A stretch of 34,999 bases of DNA from Lachnospiraceae bacterium (GTDB lineage Bacteria; Bacillota; Clostridia; Lachnospirales; Lachnospiraceae), in NCBI GenBank assembly GCA_017513625.1, contig JAFXEW010000048.1, positions 1 to 34,999 of the forward strand, written 5' to 3'. The notes under the pieces were generated by a model. It saw only the letters and a list, made by a program, of their open reading frames with translations, was not told where the DNA came from and did no database searches. Of the stretch, positions 15,420 to 23,916 are shown one piece after another. A program made the translations under genes and the position numbers. Position 1 is the stretch's first letter. Every line of letters starts with the position of its first letter.

Positions 15420-16265
15420 CTATTTAGTATCTTCACACAGTTCCTCCAACGGACATACGGTATACCCCATATTCTCCCATTTGGTCAGCAATTCATCCAG
15501 TATTTCTGCGTTTGTAGAGGATGTGTTGTGCAACAGTACAATGGCCCCGGGATGAATTCGGTCACACAACTTATCAATGGACTTACCAGGGTCCGGCTGT
15601 TTATCCTGCTCCCAGTCAACATACGCCAGTGACCAGAAAATAGTACTGTAACCGGCCTCCTTAGCCATTGCCAGGTTATTTAACGTATATCTCCCCTGGG
15701 GAGGCCTGTAATACTTTACCATATCCTGACCTGTCAATTCTTTATATGCAGCATTTACCTCTTCCAGTTCTTTATTAAAGGACTCCTGTGTACAGATTGC
15801 GCTCATATCAGGGTGATGATAAGTGTGATTACCTACTGTATGCCCTTCTTCAACCATTCTCTTTACTAACTCCGGTGCTGACTCCAGATAGTGGCCCACC
15901 ACAAAAAATGTAGCTTGTGTGTTGTGTTTTTTCAATGCATCCAGAATCTCCGGCGTATTACCGTTTTCAAATCCGCAATCAAAAGTCAGATATATCTTTT
16001 TCTCTTCCGCACTTCCCATGCAATACGCATTGTATTTCTTTAGTACTTCCTGTGAAAGCTCCGTTCCCGGTCTTTCTCCTGACTCTTTAAAACTAATCCC
16101 CCAATTCCGGACAGCTTCCCGGTTTTCGCCGGTAATATCCACACTGCTGCTCATAACTGCTTTTCCGCCATCTATATTTCCTACACAAATCCCTAGTGCC
16201 AGACATATGAGGCACGCCAGCAGTTGCCCCAAAAACGGCCATATTTCCCTTATTCCGTCTTTCAC
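15420..16265 (-). CDS. pdaA: PdaA-like polysaccharide deacetylase (muramic-delta-lactam pathway)
   Basis: A 281-residue protein with an N-terminal signal anchor (about 10-29) and a NodB-homology domain (about 85-280). The motifs are LTFDCGFENGNTPEILD (catalytic D96), NHTYHHPD with metal-binding H147 and H151, RPPQGRY, FWSLAYVDW, and LLHNTSSTNAE (H246). The FENG element after TFDxG and the WSxAYVDW motif are typical of PdaA, which N-deacetylates MurNAc in cortex peptidoglycan on the way to muramic-delta-lactam. The Cys after TFD replaces the usual second Asp; Bacillus PdaA also lacks Asp there. I chose GTG 16265, with GGAG 8 bases upstream, giving a normal signal-anchor N-terminus. A TTG at 16361 would add 32 residues and overlap the upstream gene. 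Probably co-transcribed with the S8 protease gene. Confidence 0.85.
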   Translation of the reverse strand: MKDGIREIWPFLGQLLACLICLALGICVGNIDGGKAVMSSSVDITGENREAVRNWGISFKESGERPGTELSQEVLKKYNAYCMGSAEEKKIYLTFDCGFENGNTPEILDALKKHNTQATFFVVGHYLESAPELVKRMVEEGHTVGNHTYHHPDMSAICTQESFNKELEEVNAAYKELTGQDMVKYYRPPQGRYTLNNLAMAKEAGYSTIFWSLAYVDWEQDKQPDPGKSIDKLCDRIHPGAIVLLHNTSSTNAEILDELLTKWENMGYTVCPLEELCEDTK

Positions 16266-16338
16266 ACCATCCACTCCATCTTCTGCTTGTTTTTCTAAGT
16301 ATATGCAGGCAAAAACAGCATCATGCAGGGTACTCTCA

Positions 16339-18123
16339 TTAAATACCTGCCAATACCTCAAAAACCCGTTGTAGATTTAATCTACCGTATCCCCAAAGCT
16401 CATTTGGATATGACATATCTCCCTCTCTTACTGCGCCACGTATCAAATATTGCTTTATCTCTCTTGTCTCCACCACCTCATTATTTCCATCTACCACAGC
16501 CCATTGTAAAAACTGTGCTACCGCTCCTGTCGTCATTGCAGCAGCAAGACTGCTCCCGGTTTCTTTACCGCGTAATGTAGATATATTTACTCCCGGTGCA
16601 GCAAGATCCGGTTTAATCCCCCCCAGACGCATAAATCCGCGCCCGGAATTAATATAGAAACTGTTATTCTCCCCGTTATATGCAGAAACAGTGATTACTT
16701 CCTCTGTCATACCGGGTTCTGTAATGGTGACATCCGGTGACGGTGTTATAAATGTGACCTGTGCGCTTAGGAATGTACTTACCGGAAGCCACATGTCGAA
16801 CCTTCCATTATATATATTTCCTCTGGCAGATATACGGAATGTCCAGATACCGGCAGTGGGAGCTATCATCCGGAACAACATAAGTTGCTCACCGGTGGCC
16901 GTTTCTACAGGTTCACTGTCTATGGTAAGCACCGTACTGTCATATACAAAGCGATAAGTGATACTTTGCTGTAATCCCAATGGTACTGCCGGTATTTCTT
17001 CGCCCCCCGGTGAACGGATTACCACGCTGTATAAATCGGGCGAGGCTCCCCAAAATTCCAGAAACAGTCCCTGGACCCCTTCTGCCACACGTATTTCCGC
17101 CTCCGCTCCTAATACCTGTTCGCCATTTTCTCCTCTATATTCTCCAGTCTCCCGTAAAATACCGCGATAATGATGTCCTGTATTTCCTTCATTTCCTCCA
17201 CACACAATCATAGCACGGCTCCGTTTGCGTGCCAGTTCATTTATATAAGAGGACAAGACTGAGCTTCCGTTATGGTCGCCCTGATTTGTCCCAACCCCTA
17301 GACAATATACCATCGGACGTCGGAAAGGCACTACGTAATTATCAGCAAATGCCATGGCTGCCATGATGTCATTCTCCTGATACGCAAGCGCACCTTCCGG
17401 CAAAAGATAAAAATCACGCAGATATTTTTTTGCTTCTTTTAATTTGACTACCACCAGTTCTGCCTCCGGTGCCGAACCTATGTATTGTTCCCGGATATAT
17501 CCGCATGCCACCGCTGCCATTCGGGTTCCGTGCCCCGACATATCTCTGCTGGGTACAATCGAATATGGATTTTCATCCTGTAATGCCCTATTAATATCCT
17601 GCCTTGAATACAAACTTCCATATGGGAAGTTATCCGGACTTTGTCCACTTTGCACAGTCTGATCCCATAGTGCAAGTATTCTGCTGTTACCGTTTTCATC
17701 TATGAAAGCCGGGTTTCTATAATCAATACCCGAGTCAATAATACATATCAACACTCCACGTCCCGTCAGATTAAGCGGTGGCCTTTGTACCGCTGTAATC
17801 CCCGAAATAAACCAATCATAGGAATCAAATACCATGCCGCCTCCCGGTATATCTCCAAGCGCATTACCCGGCACTTCATCCGGCAATACATTTTGAAGAC
17901 TATCCTGCATAGGAGCATACAGTTTAGGTATCCTTTGATACTCAAAAAAATTTTCTTCTAAATTTTGTATCCCCTGCATGTTAATATAGATAAGACTGTA
18001 TTTTTCTTCCAAATTAATTGAACATAAATCATACATACTGTTATTCTGTATATTTGTATTAAAAGCAAAATCCGTAATTACATCATAATAATTCTCAGAC
18101 AATATTTTTTCTTTACAATCCAT
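16339..18123 (-). CDS. Subtilisin-like S8 protease, CspA/B-like
   Basis: A 594-residue protein without a signal peptide. There is a propeptide-like N-terminal region (1-100), then a subtilase catalytic domain with Asp130 (ICIIDSGIDY), His198 (MSGHGTRMA), oxyanion Asn311 (CGGNEGNTG) and Ser525 (TGSSLAAAM). Between Asn311 and Ser525 lies a large insert (about 325-475) resembling the jellyroll insertion of clostridial Csp proteases. The full triad is present, so it should be active. Csp proteases process the cortex hydrolase SleC at germination in some Clostridia. Other members of this subfamily have unknown substrates, so a germination role is inference. It is helped by the pdaA neighbour 73 bases downstream. 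The start is supported by an AAAGG box. Confidence 0.88.
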   Translation of the reverse strand: MDCKEKILSENYYDVITDFAFNTNIQNNSMYDLCSINLEEKYSLIYINMQGIQNLEENFFEYQRIPKLYAPMQDSLQNVLPDEVPGNALGDIPGGGMVFDSYDWFISGITAVQRPPLNLTGRGVLICIIDSGIDYRNPAFIDENGNSRILALWDQTVQSGQSPDNFPYGSLYSRQDINRALQDENPYSIVPSRDMSGHGTRMAAVACGYIREQYIGSAPEAELVVVKLKEAKKYLRDFYLLPEGALAYQENDIMAAMAFADNYVVPFRRPMVYCLGVGTNQGDHNGSSVLSSYINELARKRSRAMIVCGGNEGNTGHHYRGILRETGEYRGENGEQVLGAEAEIRVAEGVQGLFLEFWGASPDLYSVVIRSPGGEEIPAVPLGLQQSITYRFVYDSTVLTIDSEPVETATGEQLMLFRMIAPTAGIWTFRISARGNIYNGRFDMWLPVSTFLSAQVTFITPSPDVTITEPGMTEEVITVSAYNGENNSFYINSGRGFMRLGGIKPDLAAPGVNISTLRGKETGSSLAAAMTTGAVAQFLQWAVVDGNNEVVETREIKQYLIRGAVREGDMSYPNELWGYGRLNLQRVFEVLAGI

Positions 18124-18143
18124 TCATTGCTGCCTTTGGTTTT

Positions 18144-18173
18144 TATATATCTTATGTAGAATACAGATACCAA
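18144..18173 (-). promoter_or_regulatory. Possible promoter of S8 protease / pdaA operon
   Basis: On the minus strand, TTGGTA (18168-18173) and TATATA (18144-18149) have an 18-base spacer. The match is weak, and sporulation sigma-factor promoters cannot be excluded by eye. Confidence 0.3.
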
Positions 18174-18217
18174 ATGCATGGCCACATTCTTGACACCGGG
18201 AGTTTTCGCACATACAA

Positions 18218-18256
18218 ACCCCCTCTTATCAGAAATTTATCCTGATAAAAGGGGGT
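18218..18256 (-). terminator. Terminator of chemoreceptor gene
   Basis: A 15-bp stem, ACCCCCTCTTATCAG (18218-18232) with CTGATAAAAGGGGGT (18242-18256), has one wobble pair and a 9-base loop. It lies 26 bases past the stop at 18283. The trailing T-tract on the minus strand is short (TTTGTATG). Confidence 0.75.
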
Positions 18257-18282
18257 GCAAATTCCATATGATATAAAATTAA

Positions 18283-20145
18283 TTATCTGTCCCAGTCTGC
18301 TTCAATATCGTCAAAGTTAAAAGCACTTCCTGCAAACTCGTCCTCTTCACTTAGCTTAAACTGACCAACCAGATTTTTTAGACTTTCAGCCTGTGCATAC
18401 AATTCTTCACTGGTTGCTGATGTTTCCTCAGCAGCTGCAGAGTTGTTTTCAATAACGCCTACAATCTGCTCAATACCAGTCTCTATCTGAGCAATAGACT
18501 CAGCCTGCGACAAAGCTTTTGCATTAACTTCCTGCATGGAACCTGCAATTACATTGATGCCTTCCACTACTTTGCTAAGTGCTTCACTGGTAGTATTGGT
18601 GATTTGATTACCTTTAGAAATTTCATCCAGGGACTTCTGAATCATTTCACGGGTATTAACAGCTGATTGTGCACTATCTGCTGCAAGCTTACCAATCTGA
18701 TCTGCTACTACTGCGAAACCACGTCCCGCTTCACCGGCTCTTGCAGCTTCGATAGATGCATTCAGCGATACGAGATTCGTCTGGTCTGCAATGTCTTCAA
18801 TCTCACCGATAATCTTTTCGATTTCCGTAGATGTCACACTGATTCTTTCCATTGCTTCCAAAAGTGCAGCCATATTCTGCTGTCCCATTTCTGCTTCATT
18901 CTTATATGAAATAGCCTGTTCGAAGGATGCTTTAGTATTCTCTGCAGTCTCCTTTGCACTGTCTGCCAGGTTATTAATCATTGCTGTAAGTTCCTGAACA
19001 GCTCCTGCCTGCTCAGTAGCGCCTTCAGCAAGCGACTGTGCACTTTCTGCCATCTGACTACTACCAAGTGCAACCTGTGCTGCATTCTCGTCAATATCTG
19101 TCAAAGTGCTGCGAAGCTGTGCTGTAAGTTTTCTGACGGATACAATCAGAGATTTGAAATCACCTATATATACTGCTTCATTCTCCGTATCAGTAGTGAA
19201 GTCTCCTCCTGAAACTCTTTCCAATAAGACATCCACATCCTTGATTACATTTCGGAGGAATATAAAAATCTCCCTCATACTGTCTGCTAATCTGCCCAAC
19301 TCATCATCACCTGAATAATCAATGGTTATATTCAGATTACCCTCTGACAGTCTCTGAGCCGCCTCTTCAATTTCATTTACCGGCTCTGTAATACTTCTGG
19401 AAATTCTGTTAGCAATTGATAATGCCACAAGGGACGAAATAATAACAACAACAATAACTGCACCAAACGCCAGTATCACCAGAACCTCCGCCACCTCGAT
19501 ACTATTCAATGCGGCTGCTTCCTCTTCTTGTGCTACTCTGGCCAAATCTTCACCTATGGAAGTAGTAAGGGGATGCACTTTATCTTTCAGGGTAGTATAG
19601 ATTTTGGAACCAAGGCCGAACGAAGCGTTCATTTCCATTTCAGGATACAATTCCAATATCTGTTGTCTCTTAACTTCTATAGCATCAAAAACGGAATCAT
19701 CACCGGTATAATGCACTCTTAACTGATCAAGCACTACTTTTATGTTTTCTATGGAGGCTTTGGATGCGGCCACCTGCTCAATTACATATTTTGCATCACT
19801 GTCCAAAGATGCATTTAACATCGCTTCCTCGGCAGAAACAAGCTCATATCTGGCCTCCCAGCACTCCGTAGTTACAATATAATTCTCTTCATAAAAATGC
19901 CTCATCTGAGCACCGATGTATACCAGCATAACCAATGCAACTATACTTCCGATTAAGGACAGTGCAATGGTAAATATGTAAGAAGAACGCAACTTACCTG
20001 CAATGGATGTAGTATCTTTACCATTCCCATCTTTGGAAATAAACAAATTTTTAAAGTTCGATAACAAACCATTCGATGCTTTCGCTCTCTTAGCGACTTC
20101 CCTTCCGTTTACCTTGGTCTTAAATTTCTTTACTCTTTTGCCCAT
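18283..20145 (-). CDS. Methyl-accepting chemotaxis protein
   Basis: A 620-residue transmembrane chemoreceptor. TM1 is about 55-78, followed by an extracytoplasmic four-helix-bundle-like sensor (80-219), TM2 (220-244), HAMP (246-300) and a long cytoplasmic signalling coiled coil. The hairpin tip is conserved (EDIADQTNLVSLNASIEAAR, then AGEAGRGFAVVADQI). TSEELYAQAESL and a short acidic tail ending DIEADWDR close the protein. It has an unusually long basic cytoplasmic N-terminus of about 50 residues (KRVKKFKTK and onward) before TM1. The usual role is to control CheA/CheW and flagellar rotation. No che or flagellar gene is present in the window, so it is an orphan receptor. The start has only a weak GGGG box. 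Ligand unknown. Confidence 0.93.
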   Translation of the reverse strand: MGKRVKKFKTKVNGREVAKRAKASNGLLSNFKNLFISKDGNGKDTTSIAGKLRSSYIFTIALSLIGSIVALVMLVYIGAQMRHFYEENYIVTTECWEARYELVSAEEAMLNASLDSDAKYVIEQVAASKASIENIKVVLDQLRVHYTGDDSVFDAIEVKRQQILELYPEMEMNASFGLGSKIYTTLKDKVHPLTTSIGEDLARVAQEEEAAALNSIEVAEVLVILAFGAVIVVVIISSLVALSIANRISRSITEPVNEIEEAAQRLSEGNLNITIDYSGDDELGRLADSMREIFIFLRNVIKDVDVLLERVSGGDFTTDTENEAVYIGDFKSLIVSVRKLTAQLRSTLTDIDENAAQVALGSSQMAESAQSLAEGATEQAGAVQELTAMINNLADSAKETAENTKASFEQAISYKNEAEMGQQNMAALLEAMERISVTSTEIEKIIGEIEDIADQTNLVSLNASIEAARAGEAGRGFAVVADQIGKLAADSAQSAVNTREMIQKSLDEISKGNQITNTTSEALSKVVEGINVIAGSMQEVNAKALSQAESIAQIETGIEQIVGVIENNSAAAEETSATSEELYAQAESLKNLVGQFKLSEEDEFAGSAFNFDDIEADWDR

Positions 20146-20213
20146 AAACTATGCCCCATACCTTTCCGAATTGTCATCTGCAGCATCCGGCAAACAACAC
20201 TCCAAGTATATTC

Positions 20214-20243
20214 AATATATAAGCATTTTATCACATTTCTCAA
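20214..20243 (-). promoter_or_regulatory. Possible promoter of chemoreceptor gene
   Basis: On the minus strand, TTGAGA (20238-20243) and TATATT (20214-20219) have an 18-base spacer, about 70 bases before the ATG. I did not see a good sigma-D (TAAA...GCCGATAA) motility promoter. Confidence 0.35.
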
Positions 20244-20342
20244 AAGAACACTATTCATTTTTTGCATAATTCACTTGAAACAAGTGATTTTTTGCTCTAT
20301 TTGAGACACTTTAAACAAAAAATTTATCTAATGTTTTGGACA

Positions 20343-20380
20343 ATATAAAAGTGGGATGGTACCCGGAAATGCCATCCCAC
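20343..20380 (-). terminator. Terminator of the ABC/DUF5696 operon
   Basis: A 9-bp GC-rich stem, GTGGGATGG (20351-20359) with CCATCCCAC (20372-20380), has a 12-base loop. On the minus strand it is followed by TTTTATATTG. It lies 36 bases past the stop of the last operon gene. Confidence 0.85.
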
Positions 20381-20416
20381 TTAAATTATTAGTTATGCTA
20401 TTATAAGAAACAAAAT

Positions 20417-21859
20417 TTATTTGTTAGCTTCGTCAAGCAGTGCCTGCCATGCATCTCTGATTTCTTCTGCCTTCTGTGCAGGAGTCTTGTCTGCGCTGAT
20501 ACCCCAAATGAAGTCATTGGAGAGATCAATACCAGGAACAAGTGCATGATAGGTTACGCGAGAGTTGTTAACCAGAGTTACTAAGGACTGATCAACAGAC
20601 TCGATATCGCGGAAGGACTGATAGTAGTTGTTCTTCCATGCTGCGAAATCTTCGAATCCAGGAATGGGCTCGGTGTACAGGTTGTAAGCAAATGCTAAGT
20701 TCCAAGCCTTCTGCTCATCGTAGCAAGCAGGAATTACATAAAGGTTATCAGATGCTACGTGGTTGTATTCAGTTGCCTTAGGTCCCTTAGGGAAAGGAAC
20801 GAAACCGAAGTCGTCTTCCATTTCCTTATATTCCTGACCAGCCATGTAGGTTTCACCATCTGCAAATGCAGCCTGACCGTTCTTGAATGCGGTCATGAAG
20901 TAATCCCAGTTAGAGCCTTCAGGATAGGTCTCAAGGTAAGTATTGTAGATATCAACTGCCCAGTTGATAGCTTCCATGGTAGCTTCGGTTTCCAGTTCGT
21001 TAACGAACTTGCCGTCTACCTTGTTAATGAAGTTAGCGCCGTTAGAGTAAACAGCTGCTACATAGAACCAAGAAGTCATGGTAGCTAAACCATATACATC
21101 GGTAACACCATCTGCGTTAACGTCACGCTGAACGGTCTTACAAACTTCTTCGAACTTATCCCATGTCCACTCACCGGACTCTGCCCACTTATAAACGTCA
21201 GCGGGATCGATACCAGCTTCCTGAAGCAGTCTCTTGTTGAAGTACATACCTCCACGAGGTTCTGCATCAATACCACGCATACCATAGATGCTGCCGCCGT
21301 CTGCATAGTACTCATGAACACCGTTGCTCCACTTCTCTTCGGAGAAGTCAAGGCAATCTAAAGTAGCCAGGTCATACATTAATCCGCTGTGCATAGCTTC
21401 AACTACAGCAGGGTCAGTTCTCAGAGTGAAGATGTAGTTCTCATCGCCACCGGTCTGTGCGTAGTTGTTGAAGTCTGCGGGAACATCTGCCCATCCGGAG
21501 ATAGCCTGCTCTTTAATAGTAAAGTTGTAGGTCTCCTGGATCCAGTCACGATATTCCTTCTGTGCCTGCTCGAAAGCAGTTTCAGGCTCTTTGGGTTCGC
21601 CAGAGAACCAGTCACGGATAATGATTTCCATGCCGCCTAAATCATAAACGTTACCATCAGCATCTTTGTAGATAGGGTAAGGGCTAACTTCGCCGGTCTC
21701 AGTAGAAGCAGCATCTGTGCTTACTGCGGGCTCTTTGCTGTCCTTATCTGCGTCGCTACCACCGGTAGATGCAGCATCATCACCACAGCCTGCCAGACCT
21801 ACGGTCATAACAGTTGCAAGCGCTGCAGCAATTAATCTCTTAACACTTTTCATTTTCAT
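20417..21859 (-). CDS. Extracellular solute-binding lipoprotein (sugar ABC importer)
   Basis: A 480-residue protein with a lipoprotein signal peptide: basic MKMKSVKR, a hydrophobic core and the lipobox LAGC with Cys25. A Ser/Asp/Thr-rich linker follows. The body is of family-1 (MalE-like) type: DWFSGEPKEPETAFEQAQKE near the start of the mature domain, YFNKRLLQEAGIDP, WTWDKFEEVCKTV, GYTF-equivalent GQAAFADGETYM, and FGFVPFPKGP. It captures a substrate, probably an oligosaccharide, outside the cell for the permeases encoded just upstream. Start ATG 21859 is 10 bases after AGGAGG (21870-21875). It is the last gene of the operon, preceded by a structured intergenic hairpin and followed by a terminator. 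The exact ligand cannot be read from sequence. Confidence 0.93.
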   Translation of the reverse strand: MKMKSVKRLIAAALATVMTVGLAGCGDDAASTGGSDADKDSKEPAVSTDAASTETGEVSPYPIYKDADGNVYDLGGMEIIIRDWFSGEPKEPETAFEQAQKEYRDWIQETYNFTIKEQAISGWADVPADFNNYAQTGGDENYIFTLRTDPAVVEAMHSGLMYDLATLDCLDFSEEKWSNGVHEYYADGGSIYGMRGIDAEPRGGMYFNKRLLQEAGIDPADVYKWAESGEWTWDKFEEVCKTVQRDVNADGVTDVYGLATMTSWFYVAAVYSNGANFINKVDGKFVNELETEATMEAINWAVDIYNTYLETYPEGSNWDYFMTAFKNGQAAFADGETYMAGQEYKEMEDDFGFVPFPKGPKATEYNHVASDNLYVIPACYDEQKAWNLAFAYNLYTEPIPGFEDFAAWKNNYYQSFRDIESVDQSLVTLVNNSRVTYHALVPGIDLSNDFIWGISADKTPAQKAEEIRDAWQALLDEANK

Positions 21860-21888
21860 TTTGAAATGTCCTCCTTTTTTATATACTT

Positions 21889-21945
21889 TTCCTTACAGAG
21901 CCTGTACTTTACTTTCCGGGTAATACAGGCTCCTTACGTAAGGAA
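21889..21945 (-). other. Structured intercistronic hairpin before solute-binding gene
   Basis: The inner stem GAGCCTGTA (21898-21906) pairs with TACAGGCTC (21924-21932). The outer stem TTCCTTAC (21889-21896) pairs with GTAAGGAA (21938-21945). A short CCTTACGTAAGG palindrome (21933-21944 region) offers an alternative fold. No T-tract follows on the minus strand, so it is not an ordinary terminator. It probably protects or processes the mRNA of the downstream solute-binding gene. Confidence 0.65.
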
Positions 21946-21962
21946 ACATATACCGTATTTAA

Positions 21963-22988
21963 TTACATCTTGATACCGGAACTGCTCAGGGACTCTACGA
22001 ATCCCTTCTGCGCAAACAAATACAATACTAACAGGGGAACTACCACCATCAATGTACCTGTTGCAACAATACAGTTGGTATAACCTACAGATGCACCTGC
22101 TGCGTTTCGCAGGTCGATCTGAATATACTGCATCAGTCTGTCACCCAATCTGGAAAGCTCTACTGATAACAGAGAGGTATTACCCAGGAAGGTCTTGGAA
22201 TAGAAGCTATCCGTCCACTGCCATACAAAACTGAACAGGAAGCAGGATGTAAGGATGGGCTTCGCATCCGGTAACATAATTCTGATGAAGGTCTTTAATG
22301 TACCACAACCATCCACATATGCAGCCTCTTCCAATTCCTTGGGAATATTACGGAAGAACTGACGAATCAGGTATATGTACAAACCGTTTTTCAGACCCAT
22401 ACAGGTCACACTCATAAGATAATAAGGCAATACAGAACCTCTTAAATTGAGTGCTTCACCCGTCAACAATTCTATTATACCAAATATATCAAAAAAACGG
22501 AAGTGTAAATATAAGGAAGTTGAAATTGCCTGTGTAGGAATTACAACTGTCAATATAACACACGCGAACCAGAAGTTCTTAAGAGGGAAATTAAATCTTG
22601 CAAAACCGTATCCAACCAATGTGGACATACCTACTTGGACAATTGCAATTGTAAGGGAAATAACAAAAGTATTCCTAAATGCAGTTGCATAATTGGTCAA
22701 ATAAGCGGTGAGCTGATAATTTGCAGTCGTAAAATGTTCCGGTATGGAAATAACCATTGCATTATAGAGATCCTGCTCCTCCATGAAACTAATGGAAATC
22801 TTATTTAAGAGGGGTTGAAGAATCATAAAGCACATACCAAAAAGCATAATTGCTCTACATACCTTTACTGCCGCACTCTTACAGCTCTTTTGGAATAAAT
22901 ATCCTTCAGATTTTTTATTTCTTTCCCAGTATGCTTCCCATCTGTTCTTCAAGGGAGCCTTTTTTGCTGTTGTAGCTGCTTTACTCAT
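21963..22988 (-). CDS. Carbohydrate ABC permease, MalG type (second set)
   Basis: A 341-residue inner-membrane permease with about six TM segments and the cytoplasmic EAA loop EEAAYVDGCGTLKTFIRIMLP (219-240), which docks the ATPase. It is longer than the usual ~280 residues because of an N-terminal cytoplasmic extension of about 42 residues rich in K/A and aromatics. It ends SSSGIKM, as is common for this family. The start overlaps the end of the upstream permease gene by 8 bases, so translation is coupled. It pairs with the MalF-type permease before it and the lipoprotein after it. The operon has no ATPase gene; a shared MsmX/UgpC-type ATPase elsewhere is the usual solution. Confidence 0.93.
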   Translation of the reverse strand: MSKAATTAKKAPLKNRWEAYWERNKKSEGYLFQKSCKSAAVKVCRAIMLFGMCFMILQPLLNKISISFMEEQDLYNAMVISIPEHFTTANYQLTAYLTNYATAFRNTFVISLTIAIVQVGMSTLVGYGFARFNFPLKNFWFACVILTVVIPTQAISTSLYLHFRFFDIFGIIELLTGEALNLRGSVLPYYLMSVTCMGLKNGLYIYLIRQFFRNIPKELEEAAYVDGCGTLKTFIRIMLPDAKPILTSCFLFSFVWQWTDSFYSKTFLGNTSLLSVELSRLGDRLMQYIQIDLRNAAGASVGYTNCIVATGTLMVVVPLLVLYLFAQKGFVESLSSSGIKM

Positions 22989-23889
22989 AGTAATAAACCC
23001 CCTTAGAAATAATCAGTGAAACAAGTCCGATGATTGCGATTACGATTGCAAAATAGGACCAGGCCATCGCAGATGAGAATCCGTATTCCAGACTAACCGT
23101 CATTACAAAGGTTATTCTGTCCATAACTTCATTATCCGTACGCATACTGAAATCTACAATCGTATAAATCATATTTACAAGGAATAAGGAGGAAATCATA
23201 GGGAAGGTAATCTTCCATAAGCTCTCCCATGCTGTACAGCCCTCAATAGCTGCTGCTTCGTACATACTCTCAGAAATAGTCTGCAGACCGGAAAGGAAGA
23301 TAATAATCTGAATACCGGAAGCAATTGCCACATCGTAGATTCCGTCCACGATATCAAATACTATCTCGAAAGGTTTTACACCTACACCTGCTGTAACCAG
23401 AATTTCCTTTACAATATCTGAAATTCCGCTCACACCGGTGGATTCCTGAATGGTATCCTGCAAAGCTGCAAGCAGCGTATTGTCATATTCAACACCAAGG
23501 ATAACACCGGAAGACAGGATAACGGGAAGGAAGAAAATAGCTCTAACCAACGCACGTCCTTTAAACTTCTGATTTAAAACCAGTGCAACGAAGAAACTGA
23601 AAACCATGATAGCCAGTGCATTAATAACCATTCGGCCAAGCTCATCCGTTAACAGCTGGTTAAATTGAACATCACGTAAGAATGTTCTTGCATAATTATC
23701 TAATCCGATAAAATGGTTGATTGGACCATTCGGAGTTACCTCCACATCACAAAAGCTCATGTACAATGAATGGACAAATGGCTTAACCATAAATCCCAAG
23801 AAACCTATGATGAAAGGTAAAATAAATATATAACCGGCAATTGCCTTTCTTTTCTGAAGGCCCGCTAATTTATTTTTTTGCTTTTTCAT
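22981..23889 (-). CDS. Sugar ABC permease, MalF type (second set)
   Basis: A 302-residue permease with six TM segments, the family's NHFIGLDNYARTF region near residue 60, and the EAA loop YEAAAIEGCTAWESLWKITFP (210-230). Between about 134 and 185 it carries an extra hydrophilic-to-amphipathic segment, longer than in typical MalF-like permeases of this size, probably outside the membrane. An AAAGGG box precedes the ATG. It follows the DUF5696-like gene with a 27-base gap. Confidence 0.92.
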   Translation of the reverse strand: MKKQKNKLAGLQKRKAIAGYIFILPFIIGFLGFMVKPFVHSLYMSFCDVEVTPNGPINHFIGLDNYARTFLRDVQFNQLLTDELGRMVINALAIMVFSFFVALVLNQKFKGRALVRAIFFLPVILSSGVILGVEYDNTLLAALQDTIQESTGVSGISDIVKEILVTAGVGVKPFEIVFDIVDGIYDVAIASGIQIIIFLSGLQTISESMYEAAAIEGCTAWESLWKITFPMISSLFLVNMIYTIVDFSMRTDNEVMDRITFVMTVSLEYGFSSAMAWSYFAIVIAIIGLVSLIISKGVYYYE

Positions 23890-23916
23890 CTTTATACCCT
23901 TTCTTTACTCTGACGG

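Noticed and set aside
20214-20280. Sigma-D motility promoter for the chemoreceptor
   Set aside because: No acceptable TAAA/GCCGATAA pair; only a weak sigma-A-like pair is present.
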